Positions 51,315 through 58,834 of a DNA stretch of 64,000 nucleotides are shown one piece after another. Positions within the stretch are counted from its first letter, which is position 1. Each line of letters begins with the position of its first letter. The stretch comes from Agromyces cerinus (GTDB taxonomy: Bacteria > Actinomycetota > Actinomycetes > Actinomycetales > Microbacteriaceae), in NCBI RefSeq assembly GCF_016907835.1, contig NZ_JAFBCT010000001.1, positions 2,790,001 to 2,854,000 of the forward strand, read 5' to 3'. The position numbers and the translations under genes are program-made. The notes under the pieces were generated by a model. It was not told the DNA's origin. It made no database searches and saw only the letters and a list, made by a program, of their open reading frames with translations.

Positions 51315-52132
51315 CGTGCTTCCTTTCCTGCCTTGGCCGCGCTGTCGGCGCGGTCGGCATCGTCCGTTTCGGTCTCGCCGGTCTCTCCGACGAGGGTGAG
51401 GAAGACCTCTTCGAGCGTGGGCTGCTTCTCGACGTACTCGACCGTGGCGGCCGGGAGGAGCTGCTTGAGTTCTGAGAGGGTGCCGTTCTGGATGATCGTG
51501 CCCTTGTGCAGGATCGCGATGCGGTCGGCGAGTTGCTCGGCCTCGTCGAGGTACTGCGTGGTGAGCAGCACGGTCGTGCCGGCGTCGGCGAGCTTCTTGA
51601 CGGTCTGCCACACCTCGATGCGCGCCTGCGGGTCGAGCCCGGTGGTCGGCTCGTCGAGGAAGATGATCGGCGGGTTGCCGATCAGGCTCATCGCGATGTC
51701 GAGCCGGCGACGCATGCCGCCCGAGTAGGTCGCCGCCTTGCGGCCGCCGGCCTCGGTGAGCGAGAAGCGGTCGAGCAGGTCGTCGGCGATCGCACCCGGG
51801 TTCTTCAGGTGCCGCAGCTTCGCGATGAGCATGAGGTTCTCGCGACCCGTGAGCACCTCGTCGACGGCGGCGAACTGGCCGGTCAGGCTGATCGCCTCGC
51901 GCACTTCGCCGGGGTTGGCGGCGACGTCGAGGCCGTTGACGGTCGCGGTGCCGGCGTCGGCCTTCGCAAGCGTCGCGAGGATGCGGACGAGGGTGGTCTT
52001 GCCCGCGCCGTTCGAGCCGAGCAGGGCGAAGATGCTGCCCGCTGCGACGTCGAAATCGACGCCTCTCAGCACGTGCAGGTCCTTGAACGACTTCTGGATG
52101 CCCTGCACCCGGATAGCTGCTTCGGTGGTCAT
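51311..52132 (-). CDS. ABC exporter ATP-binding protein (DrrA-like)
   Basis: A 273-residue ATPase with Walker A GSNGAGKTTL, the DrrA-type TGQFAAVDEVLTGRENL, signature YSGGMRRRLD, Walker B IIFLDEPTTGLD, and LTTQYLDEAEQLAD, where Gln replaces the usual switch His as is common in this subfamily. Overlaps the DUF1048 gene by four bases on one side and the permease on the other. Confidence 0.92.
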   Translation of the reverse strand: MTTEAAIRVQGIQKSFKDLHVLRGVDFDVAAGSIFALLGSNGAGKTTLVRILATLAKADAGTATVNGLDVAANPGEVREAISLTGQFAAVDEVLTGRENLMLIAKLRHLKNPGAIADDLLDRFSLTEAGGRKAATYSGGMRRRLDIAMSLIGNPPIIFLDEPTTGLDPQARIEVWQTVKKLADAGTTVLLTTQYLDEAEQLADRIAILHKGTIIQNGTLSELKQLLPAATVEYVEKQPTLEEVFLTLVGETGETETDDADRADSAAKAGKEAR

Positions 52133-52503
52133 CGTTCTTCCTTCCGTTCGAGGTTCTGGATGGTTTCGGTGAGGCGGTTGCGCTCCTTGTCGATCCAGCG
52201 CTTGCCGGCGTACGCCGCGGCGAACGCCTCGGCGAACTCGACCGGGTCGTCGCCGACGATGTCCTCGACCGGTGTCTGGTCGACGGCGGCGCGCTCCCAC
52301 AGATCGGCGAAGTCGTGCAGCATCGTGATCATCACGGCGGAGTCGCCGTCGGTGATGCCGCCGTTGTACATGAAGTAGCGCTCGAAGGCCTTCGCGGCGG
52401 TGCCGTAGGGCTCGGGCAGGGCCGCGATGCGGGCCTTGTACTGGCGGTACGCCTTCTTGTCGTCGAGCGATCCGGTGATCAACTCGTACCACTTCGCAGC
52501 CAT
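52129..52503 (-). CDS. DUF1048 protein
   Basis: A 124-residue helical protein with AAKWYELITGSLDDKKAYRQYKARI and LPEPYGTAAKAFERYFMYNGGITDGDSAVMITMLHDFADLWERAA. This domain is regularly found between PadR regulators and DrrAB-type exporters; its function is not known. ATG 52503 is preferred because AAGGAG is seven bases upstream. ATG 52509 overlaps the padR stop but sits against the binding site. Confidence 0.85.
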   Translation of the reverse strand: MAAKWYELITGSLDDKKAYRQYKARIAALPEPYGTAAKAFERYFMYNGGITDGDSAVMITMLHDFADLWERAAVDQTPVEDIVGDDPVEFAEAFAAAYAGKRWIDKERNRLTETIQNLERKEER

Positions 52504-52505
52504 GG

Positions 52506-52856
52506 TCATTCTCCTTCTTCGTTCGTGCGTTCGATGCGCTGGTGCAGCTGTTCGATCCGTTCTGCGAGGAAGCTCCACGTCCTCCAGAACTCCTCGAGGT
52601 ATGCGCCGCCCTGCGCGTTGATCGTGTAGACCTTGCGCGGCGGGCCCTTCTCCGACGGAACCTTCTCGACGTCGACGAGGCCGCGCTGCTCGATCCTGAC
52701 CAGCAGGGCGTAGACGGTGCCCTCGGCGATGTCGGAGAAGCCCTCATCGCGAAGCCGGGCCGTGATCTCGTACCCGTAGGCCGGACTCACGGCCAGGATC
52801 GCGAGGACGATGCCCTCGAGCGTGCCCTTCAGCATCTCGGTGGTCTGCTTGCCCAT
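52506..52856 (-). CDS. PadR family transcriptional regulator
   Basis: A 116-residue winged-helix repressor: LKGTLEGIVLAILAVSPAYGYEITARLRDEGFSDIAEGTVYALLVRIEQRGLVDVEK, then the wing PRKVYTINAQGGAYLEEFWRTW and a helix for dimerisation. It heads the operon padR, DUF1048, ATPase, permease, and probably represses it until the exported compound binds. Confidence 0.92.
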   Translation of the reverse strand: MGKQTTEMLKGTLEGIVLAILAVSPAYGYEITARLRDEGFSDIAEGTVYALLVRIEQRGLVDVEKVPSEKGPPRKVYTINAQGGAYLEEFWRTWSFLAERIEQLHQRIERTNEEGE

Positions 52857-52890
52857 GGAACCCCTCCCTTCACTACTCGGTGTGACTGAT

Positions 52891-52929
52891 TACTGGTACA
52901 TAGTAAGCACGAGTACCGGTAGATAGCAA
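52891..52929 (-). promoter_or_regulatory. padR operon promoter with inverted repeat
   Basis: On the minus strand TTGCTA (52924-52929) and TACTAT (52900-52905) form a good promoter with an 18-base spacer. TACT-N7-AGTA (52891-52905) is an inverted repeat over the -10, a likely PadR operator. The region is markedly AT-rich compared with its surroundings. Confidence 0.6.
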
Positions 52930-53009
52930 CACTGAATAGCAAAATTCTTTTCAGACCGTCCGGCTCCGCGGCCGCGGCGCAACCCGTCGACGGCGCGGCG
53001 CACCGCGCC

Positions 53010-53015
53010 TACGAT
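53010..53015 (+). promoter_or_regulatory. Leaderless -10 box TACGAT for the PAP2/DAGK gene
   Basis: TACGAT, six bases, GTG 53022. Confidence 0.5.
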
Positions 53016-53021
53016 GGCGGC

Positions 53022-54638
53022 GTGGTCTTCCGCAGCGTTCGCATCGCCGTGCAACGGACGAGAATCCTGCCCGCCTGGGTCCGGCGAGCGGATGCCGCGG
53101 CCGCACGTGCGGTGAACGCCCGCCGCACGCACCCCATGGCCGACCGGTTCTGGTCGCGCGTCTCGGGGTTCGCCGACCGCGGCGTGCTGTGGTGGACCAT
53201 CGCGGGCGTGCTCGCCGTGCTCGGACGCCGACGCACGGCAGCGCGCGCCCTCGGCTCGCTGCTCGTCGCGAGCGCGCTCACCAACGTGATCGCCAAGCAG
53301 CTCTTCGGGGGCGACCGGCCCCTGCTCGCCGATGTGCCGATCGGGCGGCACCTGCCGAAGCCGCCCGTCACCCCGTCGTTCCCGTCCGGGCACTCGGCGA
53401 GCGCCGCGGCCTTCGTGACCGGCATCGCGATCGAGCAGCCTCGCCTCGGCGCCGCACTGGCACCGGTCGCGCTCGGGGTCGCCTACTCGCGGCTGCACAC
53501 CGGCGCGCACTGGTTGTCCGACGTCGTCGGCGGGATCGCGCTCGGCGCCGGAGTCGCGGGCCTGAGCGCCGCCATCGCGCGCCCGGGCGCAGGCGACGCC
53601 GACGCCCCGGCGCCGAGCGGTGCCGACCGCGCCCTGCCGGAATCGCCCGACGGCACCGGCGTCTTCATCGTCGTCAACCGGGCGTCGGGCACGAGCGTGC
53701 TGCGCACCGACCCGATGCAGGTGCTCGAGCGACGCCTGCCGCGAGCCGAGCTGCACGTGCTCGACGGCGACGACCCCGCCGCCGCCGTGCGTGCAGCGCT
53801 GGCCCGCGACGAACCGCCGCGCATCATGGGAGTGTGCGGCGGCGACGGCTCGGTCGCCGCCGTCGCACACGAGGCGCGCGCGGCCGGAGTGCCGCTCCTC
53901 GTCGTGCCCGGTGGCACGTTCAACCACTTCGCGCGCACGGTGGGCGCGGCATCCGTCGACCTCGCGGTCGATGCCCTGCAGCGCGGTGAAGGCGTGCGAG
54001 CGGATGTCGCCGAACTGCGCTTCGCCGACGGGCCGCCGATCACGGTGCTGAACACGGCCTCGGTCGGCCTCTACCCCGACTTCGTCGCCGAGCGGGAGCG
54101 GCACGAGGAGCGGTGGGGCAAGTGGCTCGCCGCCGTCGCCGCGGCAGCGCGGGTGCTGCGCCGCTCTGCTCCGGTGACCGTGATCGTCGGCGGGCGACGG
54201 GCGCATGTCTGGACCCTGTACGTGGGCGTCGGGCCGAACGACCCGGGCATCGCCGCGCCCATGCAGCGTCGACGACTCGACGGGGGCGTGCTCGACGTGC
54301 GGATCCTCCACGCCGGCTCGCGGGTGCGCGCCGCCGGAGCGCTCGCCTTCGGTCGTCGCACGAGTGCCGTGCTCCGGCGCATCCGCCTGCTGCCGGAGCG
54401 CCTCGAGTCGTTCACGACCGAGTCGATCGAGGTGCTCGTGCAGCCCCGGCACGGGCAGCCGCCCGGATTCGCCCACGACGGCGAGGTGGCGCTCGAGGCG
54501 CCCGCCGAGGCATCCGCCCGCACCGCATCGCCGGGCTACCGCACGAGCGTGCGGGTCGTGCCGGCAGCGCTCGACGTGTATCGGCCGGCGAGCGGCGATG
54601 CGGCTAGAGCAGGCGCCGCGCGTTCGCCCAAGCCGTGA
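53022..54638 (+). CDS. Bifunctional PAP2 phosphatase / diacylglycerol kinase protein
   Basis: A 538-residue fusion. Residues ~50-185 form a PAP2-type phosphatase with KQLFGGDRP, FPSGHSASAAAF and YSRLHTGAHWLSDVVGGI (the three active-site motifs). Residues ~205-520 form a diacylglycerol/lipid kinase catalytic domain with VFIVVNRASG, MGVCGGDGSVAAVAHEA and VVPGGTFNHFARTVG. The two activities would interconvert phosphatidate-like and dephosphorylated lipids, or handle polyprenyl phosphates. Its last 35 bases overlap the convergent response-regulator gene. Confidence 0.88.
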   Translation: MVFRSVRIAVQRTRILPAWVRRADAAAARAVNARRTHPMADRFWSRVSGFADRGVLWWTIAGVLAVLGRRRTAARALGSLLVASALTNVIAKQLFGGDRPLLADVPIGRHLPKPPVTPSFPSGHSASAAAFVTGIAIEQPRLGAALAPVALGVAYSRLHTGAHWLSDVVGGIALGAGVAGLSAAIARPGAGDADAPAPSGADRALPESPDGTGVFIVVNRASGTSVLRTDPMQVLERRLPRAELHVLDGDDPAAAVRAALARDEPPRIMGVCGGDGSVAAVAHEARAAGVPLLVVPGGTFNHFARTVGAASVDLAVDALQRGEGVRADVAELRFADGPPITVLNTASVGLYPDFVAERERHEERWGKWLAAVAAAARVLRRSAPVTVIVGGRRAHVWTLYVGVGPNDPGIAAPMQRRRLDGGVLDVRILHAGSRVRAAGALAFGRRTSAVLRRIRLLPERLESFTTESIEVLVQPRHGQPPGFAHDGEVALEAPAEASARTASPGYRTSVRVVPAALDVYRPASGDAARAGAARSPKP

Positions 54639-55272
54639 GTTCGTGCCGGCTCGAGAGCTGGAGCTTGCGCAGTACCGCCGACACGTGCGTCTCGACCGTC
54701 TTCGTCGAGATGAAGAGCTCGGCCGCCACCTCCTTGTAGGCGTAGCCGCGGGCGATCAGCCGCATGACCTCCTGCTCGCGTGCCGAGAGTCGGTCGAGTT
54801 CGTCGCTCGCCGACGCGGTCTCCCCCACGGGGGCGCCGAACGCGTCGAGCACGAAGCCCGCGAGCTTCGGCGAGAACACGGCGTCGCCCCCGGCGACGGC
54901 GTGCACGGCACGGCTCACGTCGGCCCCCGATGAGCCCTTCGTGATGTAGCCGCGGGCTCCCGCACGGATGACGCCGACGACGTCTTCGGCCTTGTCCGAG
55001 ACCGAGAGCGCGAGGAACCGCGTCGAGGGCACGGATGCCGCGGCGCGCCGGATCACCTCTGCGCCGCCGCTCGTGCCCGCCGGCACGGCAACCCCGGGCA
55101 GGTGCACGTCGAGGAGCACCACGTCGGGGGCGGCATCCGTCACCACTGCGACCGCGGACTCGACGTCATGGGCCTCGCCGACGACCTCGATGGTCTCGTC
55201 GAGGTCGGCCTTCAGGCCCGACCGGAAGATGGAGTGGTCGTCGACGATCACGACCCGCACCCGCTCAGCCAC
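54604..55272 (-). CDS. NarL/FixJ family response regulator (PspC-kinase partner)
   Basis: A 222-residue regulator with VIVDDHSIFRSGL, the phosphoacceptor in VLLDVHLPGV, LALSVSDKAEDV, GYITKGSSG, and a LuxR HTH LSAREQEVMRLIARGYAYKEVAAELFISTKTVETHVSAVLRKL. Overlaps the kinase gene by eight bases. The PspC-domain gene divergent from the kinase is its likely target. Confidence 0.92.
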   Translation of the reverse strand: MAERVRVVIVDDHSIFRSGLKADLDETIEVVGEAHDVESAVAVVTDAAPDVVLLDVHLPGVAVPAGTSGGAEVIRRAAASVPSTRFLALSVSDKAEDVVGVIRAGARGYITKGSSGADVSRAVHAVAGGDAVFSPKLAGFVLDAFGAPVGETASASDELDRLSAREQEVMRLIARGYAYKEVAAELFISTKTVETHVSAVLRKLQLSSRHELTAWANARRLL

Positions 55273-56506
55273 GATTGCCCTCCACCCGTTCGGCGGCCGG
55301 GAACCGCAGTCGCACCTCGGTGCCCACGCCGCCGACGCCCGGGCGCACCTCGCCCGAACCGCCGGCGCGGCGCATGCGGCCGATGATCGACTCGCGCACC
55401 CCGAGCCGGTCGCCGGGCACGTCGGCGAGCGCGAAGCCCGGGCCGCGGTCGCGCACGAACACCTCGACGGCCTCGGGCGTCGACTCGACGTACACTGACA
55501 CCTCGCCGCCCGCGTGCCGCGCGGCGTTCAGCATCGCCTCGCGGGCGGCCGCCGCCATCTCGCCGCTGGCGCGCTCGCGCGACTCCCCGACGACCACGAC
55601 GTCGACCGTCACCGCGTAGTCGATCTCGAGGGCCGCGGCGAAGTCGCGGAGGTCGGTGCCGAGGTCGCTGTCGGCCGGGGTGTCGCCCGCGAAGAGCCAG
55701 TCGCGCAGTTCCCGCTCCTGCGCTCGGGCGATGCGGGCGACCTCGCTCGTGGCGCCCGCGCGGTTCTGGATGAGCGCGAGCGTCTGCAGCACCGAGTCGT
55801 GCAGGTGCGCCGCGATCTCGCTGCGCTGCTCCTCGCGGATGCGCTTCGTGCGCTCGGCGGTGAGGTCGCGCCACGAGGCGATGAGCGTGGGCACGTAGAC
55901 GAGTGCGATGCCGATGACCGCGGCGAGCGCGGCGACGAACGTGGGCACCGGGTACCAGTACGCGTTCGGACCGAAGACGAGCGCGAGCGCGGTGATCGCG
56001 AGCAGCGCCGTCGCGACGATGCGGATCGCGAGCTCCTGGCGCGGGCCCCGGTCGGGATCGGGTCGGTCGATGAAGGTCGCCCACGCTCCGGCTGCCACGG
56101 CGAGCCCGACGCCCGCGAACACCGCGAGGAGCCACCACTCGAGCCCGCTGCCGCCGGTGTCGACGACGCGCCCGCTCGTCGCCCACGCTGCGAGCAGCGA
56201 GACGGCCGAGGCCACGACGAGGAGCCAGGCCACCGGGGCGCGCCGGGTCGGGCGCTCCTCGCCCGCCGCCCACGGCGTGAACACCCAGAGCCAGACGTAG
56301 AGCAGCAGGCCCGCGCCGCTCGCGAGGCTCGTCACCACGAACGCGGTGCGCACGATCCAGACGGGCCAGCCGAGGTGGGCCGCGAGACCCGCCGAGACGC
56401 CGGTGGCCACGCAGGCACGCGGCCGCGTCAGGCGGGGAGCGGATGCCGCGGCGTCGGCGGGCACGGATGCCGCGGCATCCGTCACCTCGTCTGCTCGCGA
56501 CTCCAT
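55265..56506 (-). CDS. PspC-domain sensor histidine kinase
   Basis: A 413-residue kinase. The N-terminal PspC domain (residues ~28-85) has RACVATGVSAGLAAHLGWPVWIVRTAFVVTSLASGAGLLLYVWLWVF. It is followed by about four more helices, the DesK-like phosphoacceptor helix RSEIAAHLHDSVLQTLALIQNRA and an HATPase domain with AREAMLNAARHAGG and VRDRGPGFALADVPGDRLG. PspC-kinase fusions are common in actinobacteria and are thought to sense envelope state. ATG 56506 is chosen; an in-frame ATG lies 12 bases upstream. Confidence 0.9.
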   Translation of the reverse strand: MESRADEVTDAAASVPADAAASAPRLTRPRACVATGVSAGLAAHLGWPVWIVRTAFVVTSLASGAGLLLYVWLWVFTPWAAGEERPTRRAPVAWLLVVASAVSLLAAWATSGRVVDTGGSGLEWWLLAVFAGVGLAVAAGAWATFIDRPDPDRGPRQELAIRIVATALLAITALALVFGPNAYWYPVPTFVAALAAVIGIALVYVPTLIASWRDLTAERTKRIREEQRSEIAAHLHDSVLQTLALIQNRAGATSEVARIARAQERELRDWLFAGDTPADSDLGTDLRDFAAALEIDYAVTVDVVVVGESRERASGEMAAAAREAMLNAARHAGGEVSVYVESTPEAVEVFVRDRGPGFALADVPGDRLGVRESIIGRMRRAGGSGEVRPGVGGVGTEVRLRFPAAERVEGNRG

Positions 56507-56620
56507 CCTGCAATCCAAGCAGACGAGCGGGCGTGCGCCCCGGCCCCGGCTCCCCGATCAGGGTCGAATCAGGGATTCACCCCATGGCGGCCCATCCGTC
56601 GCCCCTGCCAGCATCGAAGC

Positions 56621-58309
56621 ATGGAGACGAACTCGACCGCCCCCGAGGCGGACCCAGTGCCGGACGACGTGAAGGGGGACTCCGCGGCGCCCGGCCCGAA
56701 CGCCCACGGGGCGGCGGGAGCGACTCCATCCTCCGGTGACCCCGGCGCGGCGACACCCGCGCCGGGCACCGGCACCGGTTTCTACGACTGGCTCCGCCGA
56801 CTCGGCGTGCCGCGACGGGCCGGCTGGCTCGGCGGCGTGTGCGCCGGCGTCGGCGCCCGACTCGGCATCGACCCGATCATCGTGCGCGGCATCGTCGTCG
56901 TCGTCGCGGTGCTCGGCGCCCCGTTCGTGCTGCTCTACGCGATCGCGTGGCTGCTGCTGCCCGACACCGAGGGCGAGATCCACCTCGAGCGACTGATCCG
57001 CGGCATCGTCGACCCGGCGATCGTCGGCATCGCCGTGATGGGCGTCATCGGCCTCATCCCCCTCGTGCAGGGCGGGTGGCTCGGCTGGCGCTGGTGGCCG
57101 GACTGGCCGACGTTCATCGACCCGATCTTCGGCTTCGACCTCGCCTGGCCGCTCCGGGTGCTGTGGGTGCTCATCGTCGTCGGCGCGATCATCGCGTTCG
57201 TCGTCTGGCTCGCGCAGCGGGCCTCCCAGAACTCCCCGGGCGGCGCCGGCGCGCGAATGGCTTCCGCGACGACCGCCGCCGCTCCGGGGCATCCTTCGAC
57301 CGCAGCGTTCGCCTCTGCGGGTGCCGCGGCCACCGCGTCGGCACCGGCACCGGCATCTGCATCTGCCGACACCTCCGACGCAGCCGCCGCAGCCGCCGCG
57401 GGCGCCTCGACGACCGTGCCGACCACGGAACCGCCGGTGCCCGCCGAAGGCGCCGACGCCGCGGCGATCGCCGAATGGCGAGCCCAGCACGAGGCGTGGC
57501 GCGTCTCGCACGCCGAGTGGAAGTCAGGTCAGGAGCAGGCCGAACGAGCCGCCCGGGCACAGGCAGCCGCGGAGAACAAGGCGAAGGCGCGCGAGCTCAC
57601 CGCTCAGGCGGATGCCGCACGCGCGGCGCGCCGCGCCAGTCGCCCCAGGGCGAGCGCCGCGTTCGTGTTCACCGTGCTCGGCCTGGCCCTCGTCGGCGGA
57701 TCGATCGCCGCGATCTGGTCGCTCGCGACGCCCGACGTGGCCGGATTCGCGATCCCGATCGCCCTCGCGGTCGCGACGCTGCTGCTCTCGGTCGGCATGG
57801 TCGTCGCGGCGCTCCGGCGTCGGCGCAGCGGAGGCCTCGCGTTCATGACAACCCTCGCCGCGCTCTCGATGTCGGTGGCCGTGCTCGCATCGTCGATCAT
57901 GCCGCAGGGCGCACTCGTGCCTCCCGCTTACGGCATCCCGATGAACGAGTCGCAACGACTCGTGCAGCCGTTCGGCGATGCGCACATGTTCGCCTCGCCC
58001 GCACTGATCGGCGGCTCCTCGCCGGTCATCGAACTCAGGCAGGGCACCGGCGACACGTCCATCAGGATCGAGGATGGCGCGCAGATCGTGCTCGACGCGA
58101 GCGAGGCCGGGCCGCTCGACATCGTCGTGTACGCATCCGACTTCTCATCGAGCTCCACGCCGTCGTTCGGCGGCCTCGACCGCGGAGCACTCGTGCTCGA
58201 CGAGGACGGCGTCCGCGGCGTCCTCCCCACTGACGGGCCGCCCGATGCCACGATCGTGCTCGAGCAGGGCTCCGGCATGGTGCACATCGAGATCCGCGAA
58301 GGGGAATGA
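56621..58309 (+). CDS. PspC-domain membrane protein with Ala-rich linker
   Basis: A 562-residue protein: a disordered Ala/Pro/Asp-rich start (~45 residues), a PspC domain at about 60-125 (RRAGWLGGVCAGVGARLGIDPIIVRGIVVVVAVLGAPFVLLYAIAWLLLP), two more helices, a long Ala/Thr-rich and then charged coiled-coil-like linker (AIAEWRAQHEAWRVSHAEWKSGQEQAERAARAQ), two to three helices, and a C-terminal beta-rich portion (RLVQPFGDAHMFASPA). Divergent from the PspC kinase, with 114 bases between starts. The frame is open far upstream, but ATG 56621 marks where PspC-type sequence begins. Confidence 0.8.
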   Translation: METNSTAPEADPVPDDVKGDSAAPGPNAHGAAGATPSSGDPGAATPAPGTGTGFYDWLRRLGVPRRAGWLGGVCAGVGARLGIDPIIVRGIVVVVAVLGAPFVLLYAIAWLLLPDTEGEIHLERLIRGIVDPAIVGIAVMGVIGLIPLVQGGWLGWRWWPDWPTFIDPIFGFDLAWPLRVLWVLIVVGAIIAFVVWLAQRASQNSPGGAGARMASATTAAAPGHPSTAAFASAGAAATASAPAPASASADTSDAAAAAAAGASTTVPTTEPPVPAEGADAAAIAEWRAQHEAWRVSHAEWKSGQEQAERAARAQAAAENKAKARELTAQADAARAARRASRPRASAAFVFTVLGLALVGGSIAAIWSLATPDVAGFAIPIALAVATLLLSVGMVVAALRRRRSGGLAFMTTLAALSMSVAVLASSIMPQGALVPPAYGIPMNESQRLVQPFGDAHMFASPALIGGSSPVIELRQGTGDTSIRIEDGAQIVLDASEAGPLDIVVYASDFSSSSTPSFGGLDRGALVLDEDGVRGVLPTDGPPDATIVLEQGSGMVHIEIREGE

Positions 58310-58311
58310 CC

Positions 58312-58710
58312 ATGACCACGAACAGTTCGAACTCCGACACCCCGACGACTGCAGCGGATGCCGCGGTCACCGCGATCCTCTCCGACTCGAGCACGCCGCC
58401 GACTGACGAAGCGGCGGGCTCGACCACGACGGGCGGTGATGCGAACGTCGCCGCCGACTCGAGCCCGATGGCGGCCGCCCGCCCGACCATCCGATGGGGC
58501 GCCCTCGTCTGGGCTCTCCTCTTCGGTGCGATGGCCGCGACCACCCTCTGGGTGCTCATCGACCCGGCCCGCCGCGATGCGGTCGGCGTGTGGCTGACCA
58601 CCCTCAGCCCGCTCACCGCCGGCCTCTACGCGATCATCGTCGTCGGTATCGTCGTCGCCCTCTTCGGCATCGTCGGACTCATCCGCCGCGGGGAGCGCGC
58701 CCGCCGCTGA
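58312..58710 (+). CDS. Two-helix membrane protein linked to PspC gene
   Basis: A 132-residue protein with a Thr/Ser/Asp-rich N-terminal half and two helices (WGALVWALLFGAMAATTLWVLI and PLTAGLYAIIVVGIVVALFGIVGLI). No family recognised. ATG 58312 has AAGGGGA six bases upstream; ATG 58306 would overlap the preceding stop as ATGA. It is evidently co-translated with the PspC gene. Confidence 0.7.
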   Translation: MTTNSSNSDTPTTAADAAVTAILSDSSTPPTDEAAGSTTTGGDANVAADSSPMAAARPTIRWGALVWALLFGAMAATTLWVLIDPARRDAVGVWLTTLSPLTAGLYAIIVVGIVVALFGIVGLIRRGERARR

Positions 58711-58730
58711 GCCGCGCGCTGCACGCTGTC

Positions 58731-58786
58731 GAGATGACAGAAGTCGTCGCCTGTTCGACCGGACGGGCGACGACTTCTGTCATCTC
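58731..58786. terminator. 21-base perfect inverted repeat between convergent genes
   Basis: Arms at 58731-58751 and 58766-58786 are exact reverse complements, with a 14-base loop. Position between two converging stops suits a terminator. The left arm begins GAGATGACAGAAGTC and is less GC-rich than other terminators here, so it may be a mobile palindromic repeat. Confidence 0.75.
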
Positions 58787-58834
58787 GGCGTTCGGCGCGG
58801 CAGAGCGTGCGGCGTCGCCCGGCGCGACCGGGCG

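Noticed and set aside
55514..56620. Upstream in-frame extension of the PspC protein
   Set aside because: It is antisense to the PspC kinase and has no domain; recognisable sequence begins at ATG 56621.
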